Of a DNA stretch of 64,000 bases, positions 21,976 to 35,289 are shown piece by piece. The stretch lies in contig VXCM01002180.1 of assembly GCA_014773175.1 (NCBI GenBank), forward strand, positions 1,950 to 65,949, read 5' to 3'. Under the pieces are notes generated by a model. That model worked only from the letters and a program-made list of their open reading frames with translations, ran no database searches and was not told the origin of the DNA. Numbering within the stretch: the first letter of the stretch is position 1; the number at the start of each line of letters is the position of its first letter. A program made the translations under genes and the position numbers. This DNA comes from Lucifuga dentata (Eukaryota; Chordata; Actinopteri; Ophidiiformes; Bythitidae).

Positions 21976-24239
21976 GCACACACACGCCCACATGCAGATG
22001 GCTTTCCTCCAATTTCCTCTCAGATTGACACATCTGCAGCAGCTGTAAATCACAGCAGTGCCATTCTGTTGGCGCAGAGCTGAGTCAGCCTTTACAGTGA
22101 AGTTGCTCTGCAGAGGCTGTTAAAGCTTCTTCATTGTGAATACATTAAGACAGTCAGAAACACGACCACATAGAATCTCCACTGATGCCTTTGATTTGGT
22201 GGTAAATGTGAAAATAAGGTGAAGCAGCAAGGAGGCTAGAAAAGCCTTTTATGCTGTTTCAGTTTGAACAGGTTATCTGGCCTGCTTTGTGTGTCTGACG
22301 CCTCATTTGTCTGTTTTTATCTAGTAGAATTTCTTCTGGGCCTTTTTTTGTTTTGAATGAATATGAACATCATCACCAAGTTTTCAGGCCAACCCTTTCT
22401 TGGAAAAATTTAAGCTTGAATGTCATTGTGTCCTGCAGATAGTTAATTTCAGCATGTAAATCTGCTCCCACCTTTTGAAAAAGACCAAACTGGCCTCTTT
22501 ACAAATTTTGTCAGATGGAGACCTTCCAAACTGACCAGTGGAAAGGGGATTCCCGTCTCATTGTCACTGTCCCTTAGGCATGGCAGAGGAAGTTTGCAGT
22601 GGCCTTTGAAGTGTAAACCTGCTATCATCTTTAGGAAAAAGACCAAAATGGTCTCTGTATTTACTGGGCTTCCTCTGAGGAAACTGTAATGGCGATGCAA
22701 TGAGTTTCTTTGAAATGCAAACGGACTTCCTGCAGCTGAAGCTTCAGTGGAAATCCTTTTGATCGCAATTAGGAGAGATTATTTTAAATCCAAAAATGGA
22801 GAATTATAATCCAGGATTAGTGAATGTTTTGTTGACCCTGAAATCCATTTGTGACAAATCGTTTAATCCAAACATGCAGCATCTGGAAAATTCTCATACA
22901 TACGGTATGAATACTTGAGAGAAACATTTTAAAATTTGACACAATGCTACAAAAATATCTCAGTACTTCATTACTTTCATATTTGCTAATTTTCTACTTA
23001 AATTCTGTCACTTCACAGATTGATTTTCAAGTACAATCCTTATTAACATATCACAAGAATATAAAATAAGAATAACCTGAGAATATGACATGGGTTAATT
23101 GATAAGTCCTGAGCCTGACGTAAGGAAGTGGGTGAGGATTGTAATATTTTGTGGTGAAGTGATTTTGTGTACAGCTGCATTCATTTGAGCTGAGTGAGTT
23201 CAAATTCAAATTTACTTACAAGTTCAAGTTTGTTTGTTTGATACTCAAGAAAAGGAATTTCATGAAAGTCAAAAACAAGTCCTTTCAGCATCACAAATGT
23301 GTGGATTATGTGGAAAATCAAACAACTGCATCATTTGTGAGTCAGATATTTCTATACTAGACTCGGAACTTATTATTAAACCTTTGTTTTTGTGATTTTT
23401 CATGAGGGAAAGCTGAGCCACACATTTTCAAGTCACAACAGCAGCCTCGTTCAAACTTTTACACCCTGTAGACTGAGAAACCTGCATAAAATTAGCCTCC
23501 CAAATGACTTCAGAAACCCCCCGCTGTCTTGACCTTTGACCCTGTGATCATTGTCTGCTGGGTACAGCTCTCAGCCACAGGGCATGAGACAGGGGTGGCA
23601 ATGCTGGGCTGAGGGGTCAGAGGCTGTTTAATCGGCTGGAAATGGCAGCTTGTCTTAACACCCCCCCACCCTCACCCCCTTCTCCTGCAGCTGATTGGTG
23701 CACACATTGGGTTGGGTTGGAGGGGCGGTCCTCTCTCAGGTACATGCCTGGGCAAACAACACTTTTTCGGCAGCTTCAATAAAAACAGACAATAGTGGCA
23801 TCTGGTCATCAGTCAGTCTGAAGAGACGAACGTAATGAATGTATGTCAAAAATCACCATCAATAATCCTGTTAGGTCACTATGTTAGAAATATAGGCAGT
23901 GATTTTATATTTTGAATTTATTAAAATTATTTGAAATCACTACCAGTATTTTGATTTTTGTTTGCCATTGATTTTCTTTAACATAGAATCAATAAATAGG
24001 CCGTGAGTACAAACTGACGGCTCAGTCACACTCTGTACCCAAAAACCTCTCTGATGTCACCCGCAAAGTTTTTGGTTCCACATTGCATCATCAGCATTGT
24101 TTTCTGTCCAGAAAAGTGTGTGAGTGTGTGTGTATGTGTGTGTAATTTGAGTGAAGCCATGCAACTAGAGAGACAACATGATGGCACCAGATAAGGTGGT
24201 CACACAGCTCTCTGACTCTGACCCTGACTCTCACCTGCA

Positions 24240-24288
<49 letters not shown>

Positions 24289-24440
24289 NCTCTCTCACTC
24301 TGTCTCCCTCTCTCTCTCTCTCTCATTCACTCACACATACACACACACACTGCCTCTCTGACAGGTAATCTATACCTTTGCAGCTGTGATAAATGAGATT
24401 AGCAGCCTTGTGTTGCACTTCTGTTGTATAAGCAGGGTCA

Positions 24441-24480
<40 letters not shown>

Positions 24481-24917
24481 CTTCAATCCCACAATCCTCC
24501 AAATCTAATCTCAACCTCACGACCTTGGAACAAACTGTAGAGCATCAATTATTGCAATCATGTTTCGTGATGTGACTGAAAAATGTAACATATAATTGCA
24601 AACTTAAAACAATCTTATGCAGTTGATTGCCCACACTGCTGCTATTTCACTCTACTCCCCTGATTTGGCCGTTCAGATTTTTACCTCTTTCCAAACATGA
24701 AGAAGACTTTAGCTGGAACTTGTTGACCTCAGATGATGACATCATACACCTCTGAACACCTTCTGAATGAGAGCTTTCTATATGCTGAGCTCAGAATTTC
24801 TCAGTCAACCATTTTAACAGCCGTTTTTAATCATGTTGCAGTGTAAACTTACTAGAGTGAAGTGCAAGCAAATTTTCTTCAACAAAATGTCATTTCCTTG
24901 AATAAGTGTAACTTCAG
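20481..24917. other. intergenic, no gene seen
   Basis: Upstream of bbc3, AT-rich. Contains (CT)n at 21298-21350, (CA)n at 21946-21972, (CT)n at 24242-24325 with an N at 24289, and (CT)n at 24443-24477. The open frames here are microsatellite-driven or lack any recognisable domain. Confidence 0.6.
24242..24477. repeat. (CT)n microsatellites with N at 24289
   Basis: Two long CT tracts (24242-24325 and 24443-24477) separated by about 115 bp. Confidence 0.9.
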
Positions 24918-25217
24918 AAAAACAACTTGAAGGTTTACATTCGTGTCTGTATAAAAAAACAAAAGTAGTAGCAGAAATAAACGTAATCACAGACATACAT
25001 GGAGTTCTTGTTAATCTTGTTAATTAAATATTATCTGATAATATTTAATTAACAAGATTAACAAGGGTTAGGGTTAGGGTTCATCTGAACCTCTGAAGTT
25101 CAGATAATATTTAATTAACAAGATTAACAAGAACTCCATGTATGTCTGTGATTACGTTTATTGCTACTACTTTTGTTTTTTTATACAGACACGAATGTAA
25201 ACCTTCAAGTTGTTTTT
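24918..25217. repeat. long inverted repeat (hairpin) with telomere-like loop
   Basis: The left arm at 24918-25038 and the right arm at 25100-25217 are near-perfect reverse complements of about 120 bp. An extra inverted copy of the innermost 30 bp follows the left arm (25036-25066). The loop contains GGGTTAGGGTTAGGGTT, i.e. about three TTAGGG units. The two opposite-strand open frames over the arms mirror each other and are not genes. Confidence 0.85.
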
Positions 25218-26019
25218 TTTTTCCTGTCTGCATATATAGTCTATATATATATACCAAGACTGGCATAACCGTTTGGTGTATATATATATATATATGCAAT
25301 TTTGATCTTGCAACAGACAGATAACATAAAGTGCGTAAGTATTTCTGCTACTACTAAAAGCAAAATTGCACTAACATTACGTTGCTATTAGCTGAAAGCC
25401 TTGTGACTCTAATTTTTGTGCTTTTCTTGTTCTAATTTTAACTGTGTGGTTACACACACTCTTCATACACTCTGCTGTGGTTTGAGGAGACAAATGACCG
25501 TTGGGTCTCTGAAACCTTCTCAAAACTAATTAAGGAAAGTGAAAAGTGTGTGGTTGTTAAGCTAAAAATTATGCTGCTTTGTTTTTCTTAGTTCCTGAAA
25601 AATGTGCTTTAAAAAAAATGCAGTGGAAATCAGAGTTTGGTGTTCCATGTGTTCTGCTTTACTTACATTATCATCTTAATCCATTTACAGAAGTGTTTAC
25701 ATGTACAGCAGATGAATGTGATCTGAAAATGTTTTCAAAGCCTCGTTTGTTGTTTACAGGTTTGGCAGAAGATTTTAATCACCAAAACTTGTCACCTTGT
25801 CTAATAAAGTATTTTTTATGGTGTAGTTTTCCGGTGGCAAATGAAAGAGAACTTCAGTGAGAACTAACGCTGCAAAAATGACTTTTTCTAGGGTGTCATT
25901 CCTTTGTGGGGTTGCTACTTTAACGTCTTTCTTTCCCTCACGTCTTAGTTGAATCTGGACTTGTAGCAGGTGGAAGAAACGATGAGGACCTTAAAGGAAG
26001 GATTCATCCTGTCATCTTT

Positions 26020-26200
26020 GCAGGTTAAAACTTCAATTATACTCCAAGTAAAGCAACAAATGTATGTATATGTAAACACCATGACTGGATTGAAATCGGC
26101 ATAAATCAACGTAAGATTACTCTAAATGATAGACCAAATTATGTGATTGTAAATCAGTTTATTTGGGCATATAAACAGCATAACTGGAGTAAGCGACCCT
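26020..26200. mobile_element. second MITE family, partial copy
   Basis: Contains ATTATACTCCAAGTAAAGC and CGGCATAAATCAACGTAAGA, related to 11330-11400 and to 50545-50945. Boundaries unclear. Confidence 0.3.
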
Positions 26201-26384
26201 CTGCAGGCTTTTCCTCACCTGGCGACTCTTCTCAAAGTTTGATTAGTTAATGTGTCACTTATATTCAGCAAACGACAAAATTCTGTTAATGCCATCTGTC
26301 TATACGCATTACAGACAAAAAAAAAAAAAAAAAATNAAAAAAAAAAAAAAAAAAATTAGTGTATATAGGGTACATGGAAACATA

Positions 26385-26415
<31 letters not shown>

Positions 26416-27244
26416 GTGTGGCTGTGTGTGCGTGTTTTATTTATCCTGTGGTAACCAAAACAGAAGGCCTCACCATGTGTCCACACAGTGAAAGCTGAGC
26501 CAGTTAGGGTTGCTACAATTACATCATCATTGGTGTCACCCCCCACCNCCACCCATCCGGGGGACGGCAGGCTGAGGATTTGATTATGAATGAATTTGAT
26601 TAATAACTTCATATTTCTCTGATGAGTTCTTCCCAGAAGATGAATTCTCATGATTTTGATGATACCCTGACTCTGCCTCTAGCAAAACCATGAGGTTATT
26701 CCAATGCACACACACACACACAAACACACAGAGAGAGAGAGAGAGAGAGAGAATAGTCNTTATTCCAATGCACACACACACACACAAACACACAGAGAGA
26801 GAGAGAGAGAGAGAGAATAGTCAAATCAAATCAAATCAAATCAGCTTTGTTGTCTGCGTTTGTAACCCAAAGGTGGAAATTTGTCTTTCGCTTGCAAAAA
26901 AAAAAGAAAAAAAAAAAGCTACAAACAACTGACTTTGGTACCTTTAAAAACAATCAATCAATCACATCATAGATAGAAAGTGCTACAGTAAAAGATAAAA
27001 ATTATATAAAGTGCTAAGTCCTGGGAGAAGACTGATTTTGATGTGTCTATTGGTTGCTGATTACTGATTTAACTGTTTTATGGCAAATGGGCTGAATGAT
27101 TTTTTATAGATGTTTTTCTTTGCACAGGGAACTCTGTACATCTCTGTACGACTCTGTACGTTCATCTTTTCAGTAGTTGTAGTTTTTGATTTTGTATTTT
27201 AAAATTTTACTCTTGACTTATAAGGCTTATAAGGGGGCATGGTC

Positions 27245-27680
27245 ATGGCCCCGTATATCTAGAAGACCTACAGTGCCCTTTGACCTTTGTGAGGAGCCTT
27301 TGTGAGGAGCCTCAGGTCTGCTAATCAGGGTTACCTGGCTGTCCCAAGATCAATCTGAAAACTAGGGGCTGAAAACTAGAGGTGATCGTGCATTCGCTGT
27401 TCTGCCCCTCGTCTTTGGAACAGCAGAGTCTCAGAGAAGCCGACTCAGTCCACATGTTTAAAAAGCAGCTGAAAACCATCTTATTTTCCCAGGCTTTTCT
27501 GTAGTTTGTACAGTTTCTGCCTTTGTAGTGCCTACGATTACGTCTTTTTCAGTTTAAGAGACCTGTTGTTGTATTTTATTCTTCTTATATATATATATAG
27601 GTTAAGCACTTTGTAACTTGTGTTTGTGAGAAGTGTGATATAAATAAAGTTTCTTGTTGTTTAGTTTCATTATAGTTTTT
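27245..27680 (+). mobile_element. LINE 3' end, L2-like
   Basis: The region contains a decayed coding stretch (TTTGGAACAGCAGAGTCTC, then TTTAAAAAGCAGCTGAAAAC). It ends TGTGATATAAATAAAGTTTC after CACTTTGTAACTTGTG, the layout of L2-type LINE tails in fish. Heavily mutated, 5'-truncated and inactive. Confidence 0.5.
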
Positions 27681-28099
27681 ATTTATTAGTTTATAGTTTT
27701 TATTTCTTGTGTCATAATGCCTGAATTCTTCTGTGGCACTAATCACTTCTTTTAACCCTTCATGGCTGTATTTTCCTTCCTGGGTTGCTTCATTTTTTTT
27801 TTTTTTTTTTANTTTTTTTTTTTTTTTTTTACCACCAGACTCCTCCCTCTTCTTTCTCACCTGCATTTCACAAATTAGCTCCTGCTGGCGTTGTGATAAT
27901 TGTTTGCTAAAGAGGCACCAGGAGCGGTGAGACAGCAGAGGGCAAATCTTTATCTGTCATCAGGTGATAGCAGAGCGGGAGAAAAAGCCTGCCTGACACG
28001 TGGCACAGACCTGCCTGCTAGCGTGTAAAGCTACCTGTTACTTTATCAGATGTAGTAACGCTAGCAGGGCCTGACTGGACATGAACATAGCAGGGCTCT

Positions 28100-30197
28100 G
28101 ATGATGTTTGTGCCTGCTGTTAGCAACCAGGGACAGAATGCAAATAAACTGTCATTCTAACCAACAGCAATATTTCTCTTTGTTGTTTATAGAGCGAATG
28201 TTGAGGACTTGATCAAAAATGATCACATATCATTCATGAGTAGAAGAATTTTGTTGAAACCGAGTCTTACTTTCTTGATTCTATCGCAGAAACTTATTTG
28301 TCTTATTTAAAGATCCTGACACAAGTTGATTTATATTGGAAATCAGTTGGAAGTCACTCCACTGGCAGAATTTTCTTGAAGAAAATCAGACTTTCAGGAC
28401 TCAATAAAAGACCAAATTACTTGATAAGAACATTTTTACAATATAAGTCTGTCACTAATACGCAACATTGTTTGTTCCAGCACAAATTCACATGGGACAA
28501 TTCCAAATTCACAGGTGGAAATGAAATTTCAGCCTGTAAATCTGGCATTTTTTAACCTAATTTAATAATTTTAATAATAATTTTAAATGACAGTCAATAT
28601 ATAGCTAAAGTTTTAAGATTTTTCTGCGTGTGACGCAAGATGTACAAAGAAGGCTTCATTTACTAAAATTCTAGATGTAATAACTTTAGTTTTGCTCAGT
28701 ATATAGACTTCATTTAAAGGTCAAAATTTGACCTTATGGATGGTTTTGTCCACTTATTTCTACATGTTATGACAGGTGATTAATTTTTAAAAAATGGATA
28801 AATCAATAACGGTGACTTCAGAAAATTACAACATTGGAAAAAATGGCTTAAATGTGGCTGTTTTATTTTGTCATTTATATGGTACTCTTTAAGGCCTTTC
28901 AAATTTTTTGATACAGGAAAAGTGCCTTTTTTTCCTGACATCAAATGTTTCCAGCTCACTTATGGAAATATGGATTTAATTCTAACCGAATGCTGCTTCA
29001 TGAAGAAAGAACGAGAACAACAGAGCGAAATGGGGATGTTTAGCTTGGGAGACAGACATGCAGTAAGCTCATTAATGTGTGAGGAAGATGAAATCTGAGA
29101 AATCTGTCAAAAGGGTTTTTGAAGAGCAGGAGGAGGTGTCAGGCTCCTGAGGAGCAACACCATTACCTCATCCATTTCACCTCAAACAGTCCGACAGATG
29201 GACTGTGTGTGTGTGTGTGTGTGTGTGTGCGTGCGCTCTCACTCTGTCCTGCTTAGTCTCTTGCAGCCCACCTCATGCTTGTTATGATAAGAGAAGTCAA
29301 CACAGTGTGGAGGAATGTGCCTCTGCAGCACATCGTCTCAGTTCACACACAGCTTTATTCCTCATCACAGCTGCTTTAGCTTGAGATATTCCAAAGCATG
29401 TGATTATGTGATTAAATATTTAGAAAATTGATTTCCCTCGATTTTCATTTTCCTTGTAATTTTTTTCTTTATTCTAATCTCCTTTTCCTTTCTCCTTTGC
29501 TGCTGCTCTTGGTTTTCTACAATCTCTTTTTTATTGCAGCTGCATTATTTGCCTTTACAGAACCATCTCCTCCAAATCCTATTCATCTATATAATTAAAT
29601 TGCATTTTCAATTAGGCTATCCTATAATCATAATTGGTCCAGATTACATTAATTAGCAACATTTTGTGCTAAAACAGAAACTACAGTGACATTTCTACAT
29701 TTCTAAAAACTTACAGGGCAAAGGTCAAGATATTGGACTTTGAAAATCAGCATCCATCTTTCATTTTACTGTAACCACAACCTTAACCTTAACCTTAAGT
29801 TAACCTTAACTGAAATACTTTTAGCTGTCTGACCTTAGTAACTTGACCTTTAGTTTGCTTTACTTGTGGTAATAGCATATTACAGCAAAACAAAATTGAA
29901 AATGCTAACAGTGGACGTTTTGCTATGTTCACCATGAGCATTTTGTCAATATTTTGATGAAGAGCGTATTCTAGGAGGCACTAAATTGAATTTTGCTAAG
30001 CAAATGAGTTGTATATGAATATAATTGTATATTATATATTAACAGAGACAGGGTTGGATTGTTGACAGCTGCAGAAAGATTCCAGTATAAGCTCTCAGAA
30101 GGAGTCCTGATATATAACAGCATATTGAGCTGTTATGGCTAACTTGACACATGAAGCAGAAATGAAATAAATCCAATGTTCACTCAGCTTTGCCTTC

Positions 30198-30228
<31 letters not shown>

Positions 30229-31290
30229 TTCCTTTACAGAAGAAAAAAGATGATTTAGGAATGATAAAAAAAAAAAAACTTCCCATGGTAAATCAAAGTT
30301 ATGACTTAGTGTCGTAAATTCAAAGTAGATACTTAAGTAAAGAGTTTGACCTACAAAATCTAAATGATGAGACATTGAATTAAAATTTTAATCTGCACTT
30401 AATAATTTCAATTTCTGAAATCAAACGGTGAAATGTATAGAACCACAGCAGTCAGACAAATAGAGGTGGAATGTGCCACCACAAGAACTATTTCCCTTTT
30501 CAGTGATAAGATATAATCACTTAATTATTTCTAATTAATCATTTCACACTCCAGATGTAAGTGCTGAGTATGACACATGTAGAGGATGAAGATAGGCTAC
30601 AGGTCATCATCAGGTATTTCCCCAGTTTCTTTGAGGATAGTTAGTTATTTCCCCTCGGATGGGTGGAAGTGTCACATGAAAACTCTTGTGACTTCTCAGA
30701 GATGCTTCACGTGCTCGCTGACATTGCTGCATAAACCCCTGAGTGCTGCTTGTTTATACTGTATCAACAAGAGAAACCACCGTCACTTTCCTCCGCCCGT
30801 GATCAGAGCCTCAGGGGTTCTCAAGTTATCCCCAGGGAGGCTGTTGTTTGGCTCTCACAACAATGAGCTCATCGCCCAGTGAATCCCCCTCTGCATCCTG
30901 GCGTCAGGAGAAAGGGGATATATGCATTACAAACCGCAGCACATACACAGATAATTGAACTCTGGTTGATGCAGTGCATTAACCAGAGTTTAATACAGGC
31001 TGACATAATGAATCGCAATTAATAAATCAGAAGCTGACAACATTAATGCTTTTGTGAATACTTTTTTAAGAATAAAATTGTTAACTGAGGCTATTTTGAA
31101 CACTGCTCTTTCTGTTTGTCTGCTTTATTACCTTGTACAGAGCAGTGATATAACTGAATACTGATACTTTATACAGCAGGGTTGGTAAAAAAAATTAGCA
31201 TATTGAGCAAAGTTTTACTGGTGTCATGGTACACTAAACTGAACATAGCCTAATTTAAACTGCCTTTACCTTAACCTAATGTGACATGAC
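28100..31290. other. intergenic, no gene seen
   Basis: AT-rich single-copy-looking DNA with a (TG)n at 29203-29229, a CCTTAA-rich patch near 29770-29810 and a (CT)n at 30195-30229. No splice-supported coding sequence. Confidence 0.5.
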
Positions 31291-31309
31291 AACCTGACAT
31301 AACTGTGGT

Positions 31310-31940
31310 TCAGTTAGGTTAAGATATGGTAAGGTTAGGTTAGGTTAGGTTAGCGCTTAGCTTAGGTTTGGCTTGATACAGTTTGGTTTGGTTTGGGTCA
31401 ATTAGGTTCAGATAAGGTTAGGATACTTAAAATTAGGTTAGGTTAGGTTGTTATTTTAGGTTAAGTTAAATTAGGTTAGGTTGTTATATTAGGTTATATT
31501 AAGTTTAGCTTGGGTTAAATTACATTTTCTTAGATTAAGGTTACTTTAGGATATGTTAGATTAAGTTTAGATTAGGTTAATTAATTTGTTACAAGTAAAT
31601 ATAACTATATAGCCTTAAGTTCAAGTAGACATAAAGTAAACATAACTTAAGAATAATAGTTATATTTACTTACCTTTTTCAAGGCATATCGGTTTCCTAG
31701 ACTTGTCACATTTTACAGTGAGATTAGTTTAAGGTTAGGTTAGGATACATTACATTAAGTTTAGGTTAGGTTAACTTATTTTGTTAGATTAAGGTTGCTA
31801 GGTTAAATGACATTTTCTTAGTTTAAGGTTCAGTTAGGTTAGGATATGTAACATTAAGTTTAGGTTAGGTTACATTGGTTAGATTAAGGTTAGGTTAGAT
31901 TAGATAAGTATTAGGTAAGAATAGATAAAGGTTATTTTTG
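31310..31940. repeat. degenerate (TTAGG)n array
   Basis: Repeated GGTTAGGTTA words, most regular at 31332-31356 and recurring to about 31920. A non-repeat interruption lies at about 31590-31725. The unit is TTAGG or TTAGGTTA with many substitutions, not the vertebrate telomeric TTAGGG. Confidence 0.75.
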
Positions 31941-31949
31941 ATTATGTTT

Positions 31950-33590
31950 CGTATTTGCATTTGATGGTGTTATGTTTAAAGGGAACCCTGATGTTGTCTC
32001 TGAGATCAGGCCAGTGTTGTTGTTGTAACTGAAGCTATTCGTTGTCTTCCTCCACCTTTACCTTGGCAGCAGCTCTGCTCTTGTCTGCTGGCAATATGAT
32101 GGCGCAGATACTCGGTTCAGGTTGCACGATCTTATCAAGTGATTAACAAATCCTGCTTGGTCATTACTCAGTGTTCTGCCTGACAACAACCTAGTTGTTT
32201 GTTTTGACTGTGACGACTGAAACCAGGCCACAGGATAGTCTGTCATCTGTGTGTGTGTGTGTGTGTGTGNGGGGGGGGGGGGGGGGAGAGATCATGTTTG
32301 ACTGCACGTGTTACAGTGTATTTATAAGTGGTTAGTGAGAGAGTGAAAAGAAACCAGAGATAGATGAAATACTGACAGAAAGCTGTACTTAAACACACAT
32401 TTAATTCTGCAGTTAATACCAGTATTCCTAAAAGTTTTTTTTGGTCCATTTTGTTTGTCTTTCTCATAATTACATGATATTGCAAAAACTACTAAACAGA
32501 TTTCAGATACAAATGAAAAAATACAGATAAAATAGTGAAATGTTAGACCAGGGACTAAGGAACAAGTGACAACGATGACAACGATATGAGCATTTATAAA
32601 TCGCTTTATATTTTATGCGCTCACTATCATTTGTTTACTCTTCCACTGAGAAGTGTAGAAAATAATATAAAAACATATTTTTTTTATTAATTATTTGAAT
32701 TATTTTAGACATGGTCTCTTTGTCTGCATAGGTCCCATAACTCTTCGAACACTGACCAACTGCAGCCTAGATGACACATATACATATGAACTTCAAATGA
32801 GTCATCAGACTTTGATGACAACATGATAAATTTATATGGCTGTAGACATGTCTGACTGTTAATTTTGCACAATCATCCTTGTAAAATGTTCTAATATTTA
32901 GAGATAAGATTAACACATTCTCTAAAAATCACTGAACATCAACCAACCAGCATGACTATTTGTCAATATATGCGTACTTTCATGCAGATCCAAATACTGA
33001 TTAAAAACTTTTTTTTATTATTAAAAATAATAGAAAATAGGATTTTGCTGCTTTGTAGTCTAAATCCCAAAATTCTGCAGACATTATGACTGTAAACATC
33101 TCTGAGATCTATTATCTTTGTGCATAGCGTGTCTGCTATTATTGAATAGCACTACCAGCATTATCTCACCTGTATGTTATTCTGTCCAGACTAACTAGAC
33201 TCACCTGTTCTGCTTCAAAGGATGATTGACTCATCCACCAGAAAGAATAGCACAGCAAGATTAAGATGCTGAATCATTTAAGAGTGAAAACACAGTCTGA
33301 TGACATGGAGTCACCTTAGAAAGATTTGGTGAACCCAATGCCCTTTAGATTACAAAACAATTAAATTTTGTGTGTAGATATGTTGGGGGTATCATGTATT
33401 TGGATTGTGTATCTGTAAACCTTAAGTGATAGTGTATGTGTGCATGTGTGTATATACATAAAAAACATCTATCTATCTATCTATCTATCTTCATCTGTGT
33501 GTGCGAGTTTGTGTGCTTTATAAAAATAATACAGTGCNAAGGAAGGGGGAAATGATCCTAATAATCACTGGTTATGCGGTATATTTGTGT
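31950..33590. other. intergenic, no gene seen
   Basis: Contains a GT/G tract with an N at 32270, a (TCTA)n tetranucleotide at 33467-33490 and an N at 33538. Nothing coding is supported. Confidence 0.5.
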
Positions 33591-33599
33591 ACCGTTGGC

Positions 33600-33611
33600 G
33601 CCATCTGGTGG
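33600..33611 (-). promoter_or_regulatory. CTCF-like site, reverse
   Basis: GCCATCTGGTGG is a full match to GCCMYCTRSTGG, the reverse complement of the CTCF core. It lies about 340 bp upstream of the ccdc9 exon 1 donor. Confidence 0.55.
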
Positions 33612-33822
33612 AGGTTTAACGAACAGCATTTATAGTACAACTATGAAAATGTGCTAATTTCGATAATACCCTTGCTTTTTACAAAAATCTACAAAACACA
33701 CACGAGAAGACACTATCTTTATCATCAAATTAATCCGAACAGGAAGAAGCCCCTGACCTATTTTCACCCCCTGGAGTTCGCTAACAGTCCCTTTAAAACC
33801 ACCGAGAAGGCTCATTATTTGG

Positions 33823-33949
33823 CAGGAAGTTAGCCCCAACTAACAGGAAGTCGAAAAATGAGGACACATAAAGGCGCAGGACTTGGCAGAAAGAGCTAAG
33901 AGAGTGGAAACATTACTCGTTGCATCCTAATCAGCTCCCTCTGATAAAG
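33823..33949 (+). promoter_or_regulatory. ccdc9: ccdc9 promoter and non-coding exon 1
   Basis: Two CAGGAAGT ETS-type sites (33823-33830 and 33844-33851) lie just upstream of a transcribed-looking segment that ends with the donor ATAAAG|GTAATA at 33949. This is the only good donor upstream of the coding exons in a promoter-like context. A short ATG-initiated frame from about 33858 could act as a uORF if the start site lies upstream of it. Confidence 0.45.
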
Positions 33950-35289
33950 GTAATATAAACAAAGTGTGACTTAAACGCCTCCATTGTGTCTTTATTACAC
34001 TGTTGTGTCTGTTGCGTCGTAGCTAATTTCCTCTGTGTGTTTGTATCGAGCTGCTTTCGGCGCTTCGTATCGAACCGACATGGCTCAGTGTGCTTACGTT
34101 ACTTCCCAGCAGCTCAGAGTAAAGTAAAATATATGAATAAACAGTTTTATAATGGCACAGCTGAGGATTAAATTAGACCAATGTTGTGGGTGGTCTGTGT
34201 GTTGTGTGTTATTGTTGCTGCTGCGATTCAGGATAACTTCTACCCGCGTCTTGTCGGCGTCTCTGACACCTTTACCTCAGCTTTGGGAAGGCGTGGTGGT
34301 TTATGTATTGATTTCGTTTCTCTCACCTGGTTCAGTCCATGATGCAGGTTAAAGGATCACTGGCCAGCTTTCCCTCACACCTTTACAAGAGATACTTGAA
34401 GAATCAGTCCTTAAACAAGCGAGGAAAATCGTATCCAATTCAAACCATGTACTCCATAAAGAATATGAGCTCTTACCATCGNACAAGCGAGGAAAATCGT
34501 ATCCAATTCAAACCATGTACTCCATAAAGAATATGAGCTCTTACCATCGGCTGCCAAAATGTAACTTAAATAAGATCCTTGGTGCCACTTTCAACAAAAT
34601 TACTGAATAAAACTAAGGATTAATCGATATCAATGTTATAATGTAGGATTATTACCCCTCATTATGGCTATCCTAGTTTTACATGTCCTATGGCTACTTT
34701 TTTTTTAATCATCTTTTTATACTCCTAATATTATTCTTATGTTAGCTGATATTGTATTAATTGTGATTATAGGTACTGTGATTGTGTCTTGGCATGATGA
34801 TGTATTCATATTTTGCATGGTTTATGCAACAGTTGATACACATGGAGATTGTATTTTGATCCTTTTTTTTTTTATTAGTACTATAGTTTTTTTTATCCTA
34901 GCAATGTATGTATTATTGTATATATGTATGGCACTTTAACTTTTAGGATGATGTGTTACAGCTGTATTGCGGTGTGAATATAGAATGGATGTGAGTGTGA
35001 AAAGAACAGTACCTCGATGCCTAAACCAAATTTCTCCTTGGAGACCTTGATCAGAGTGATTGTAGCTTATTTGTAAATTAGTCTTTATTATTTTGCAAGT
35101 AATGCTGTCAGTTTTCCCAGCAGAGAGGTGACATTCCACCTCCAAATGCCACCAATTCTTTTTGTGATTTTCTCAATTAGTAGCTCAGGATTAGAAAGTG
35201 TCAGATTGGTGACAACAGGACTGCTTTCTGTTTTTTGTGGATCACATAGTCCTGTTGACTTCACCAGGCTGTGACCTGCAGAATGCACT

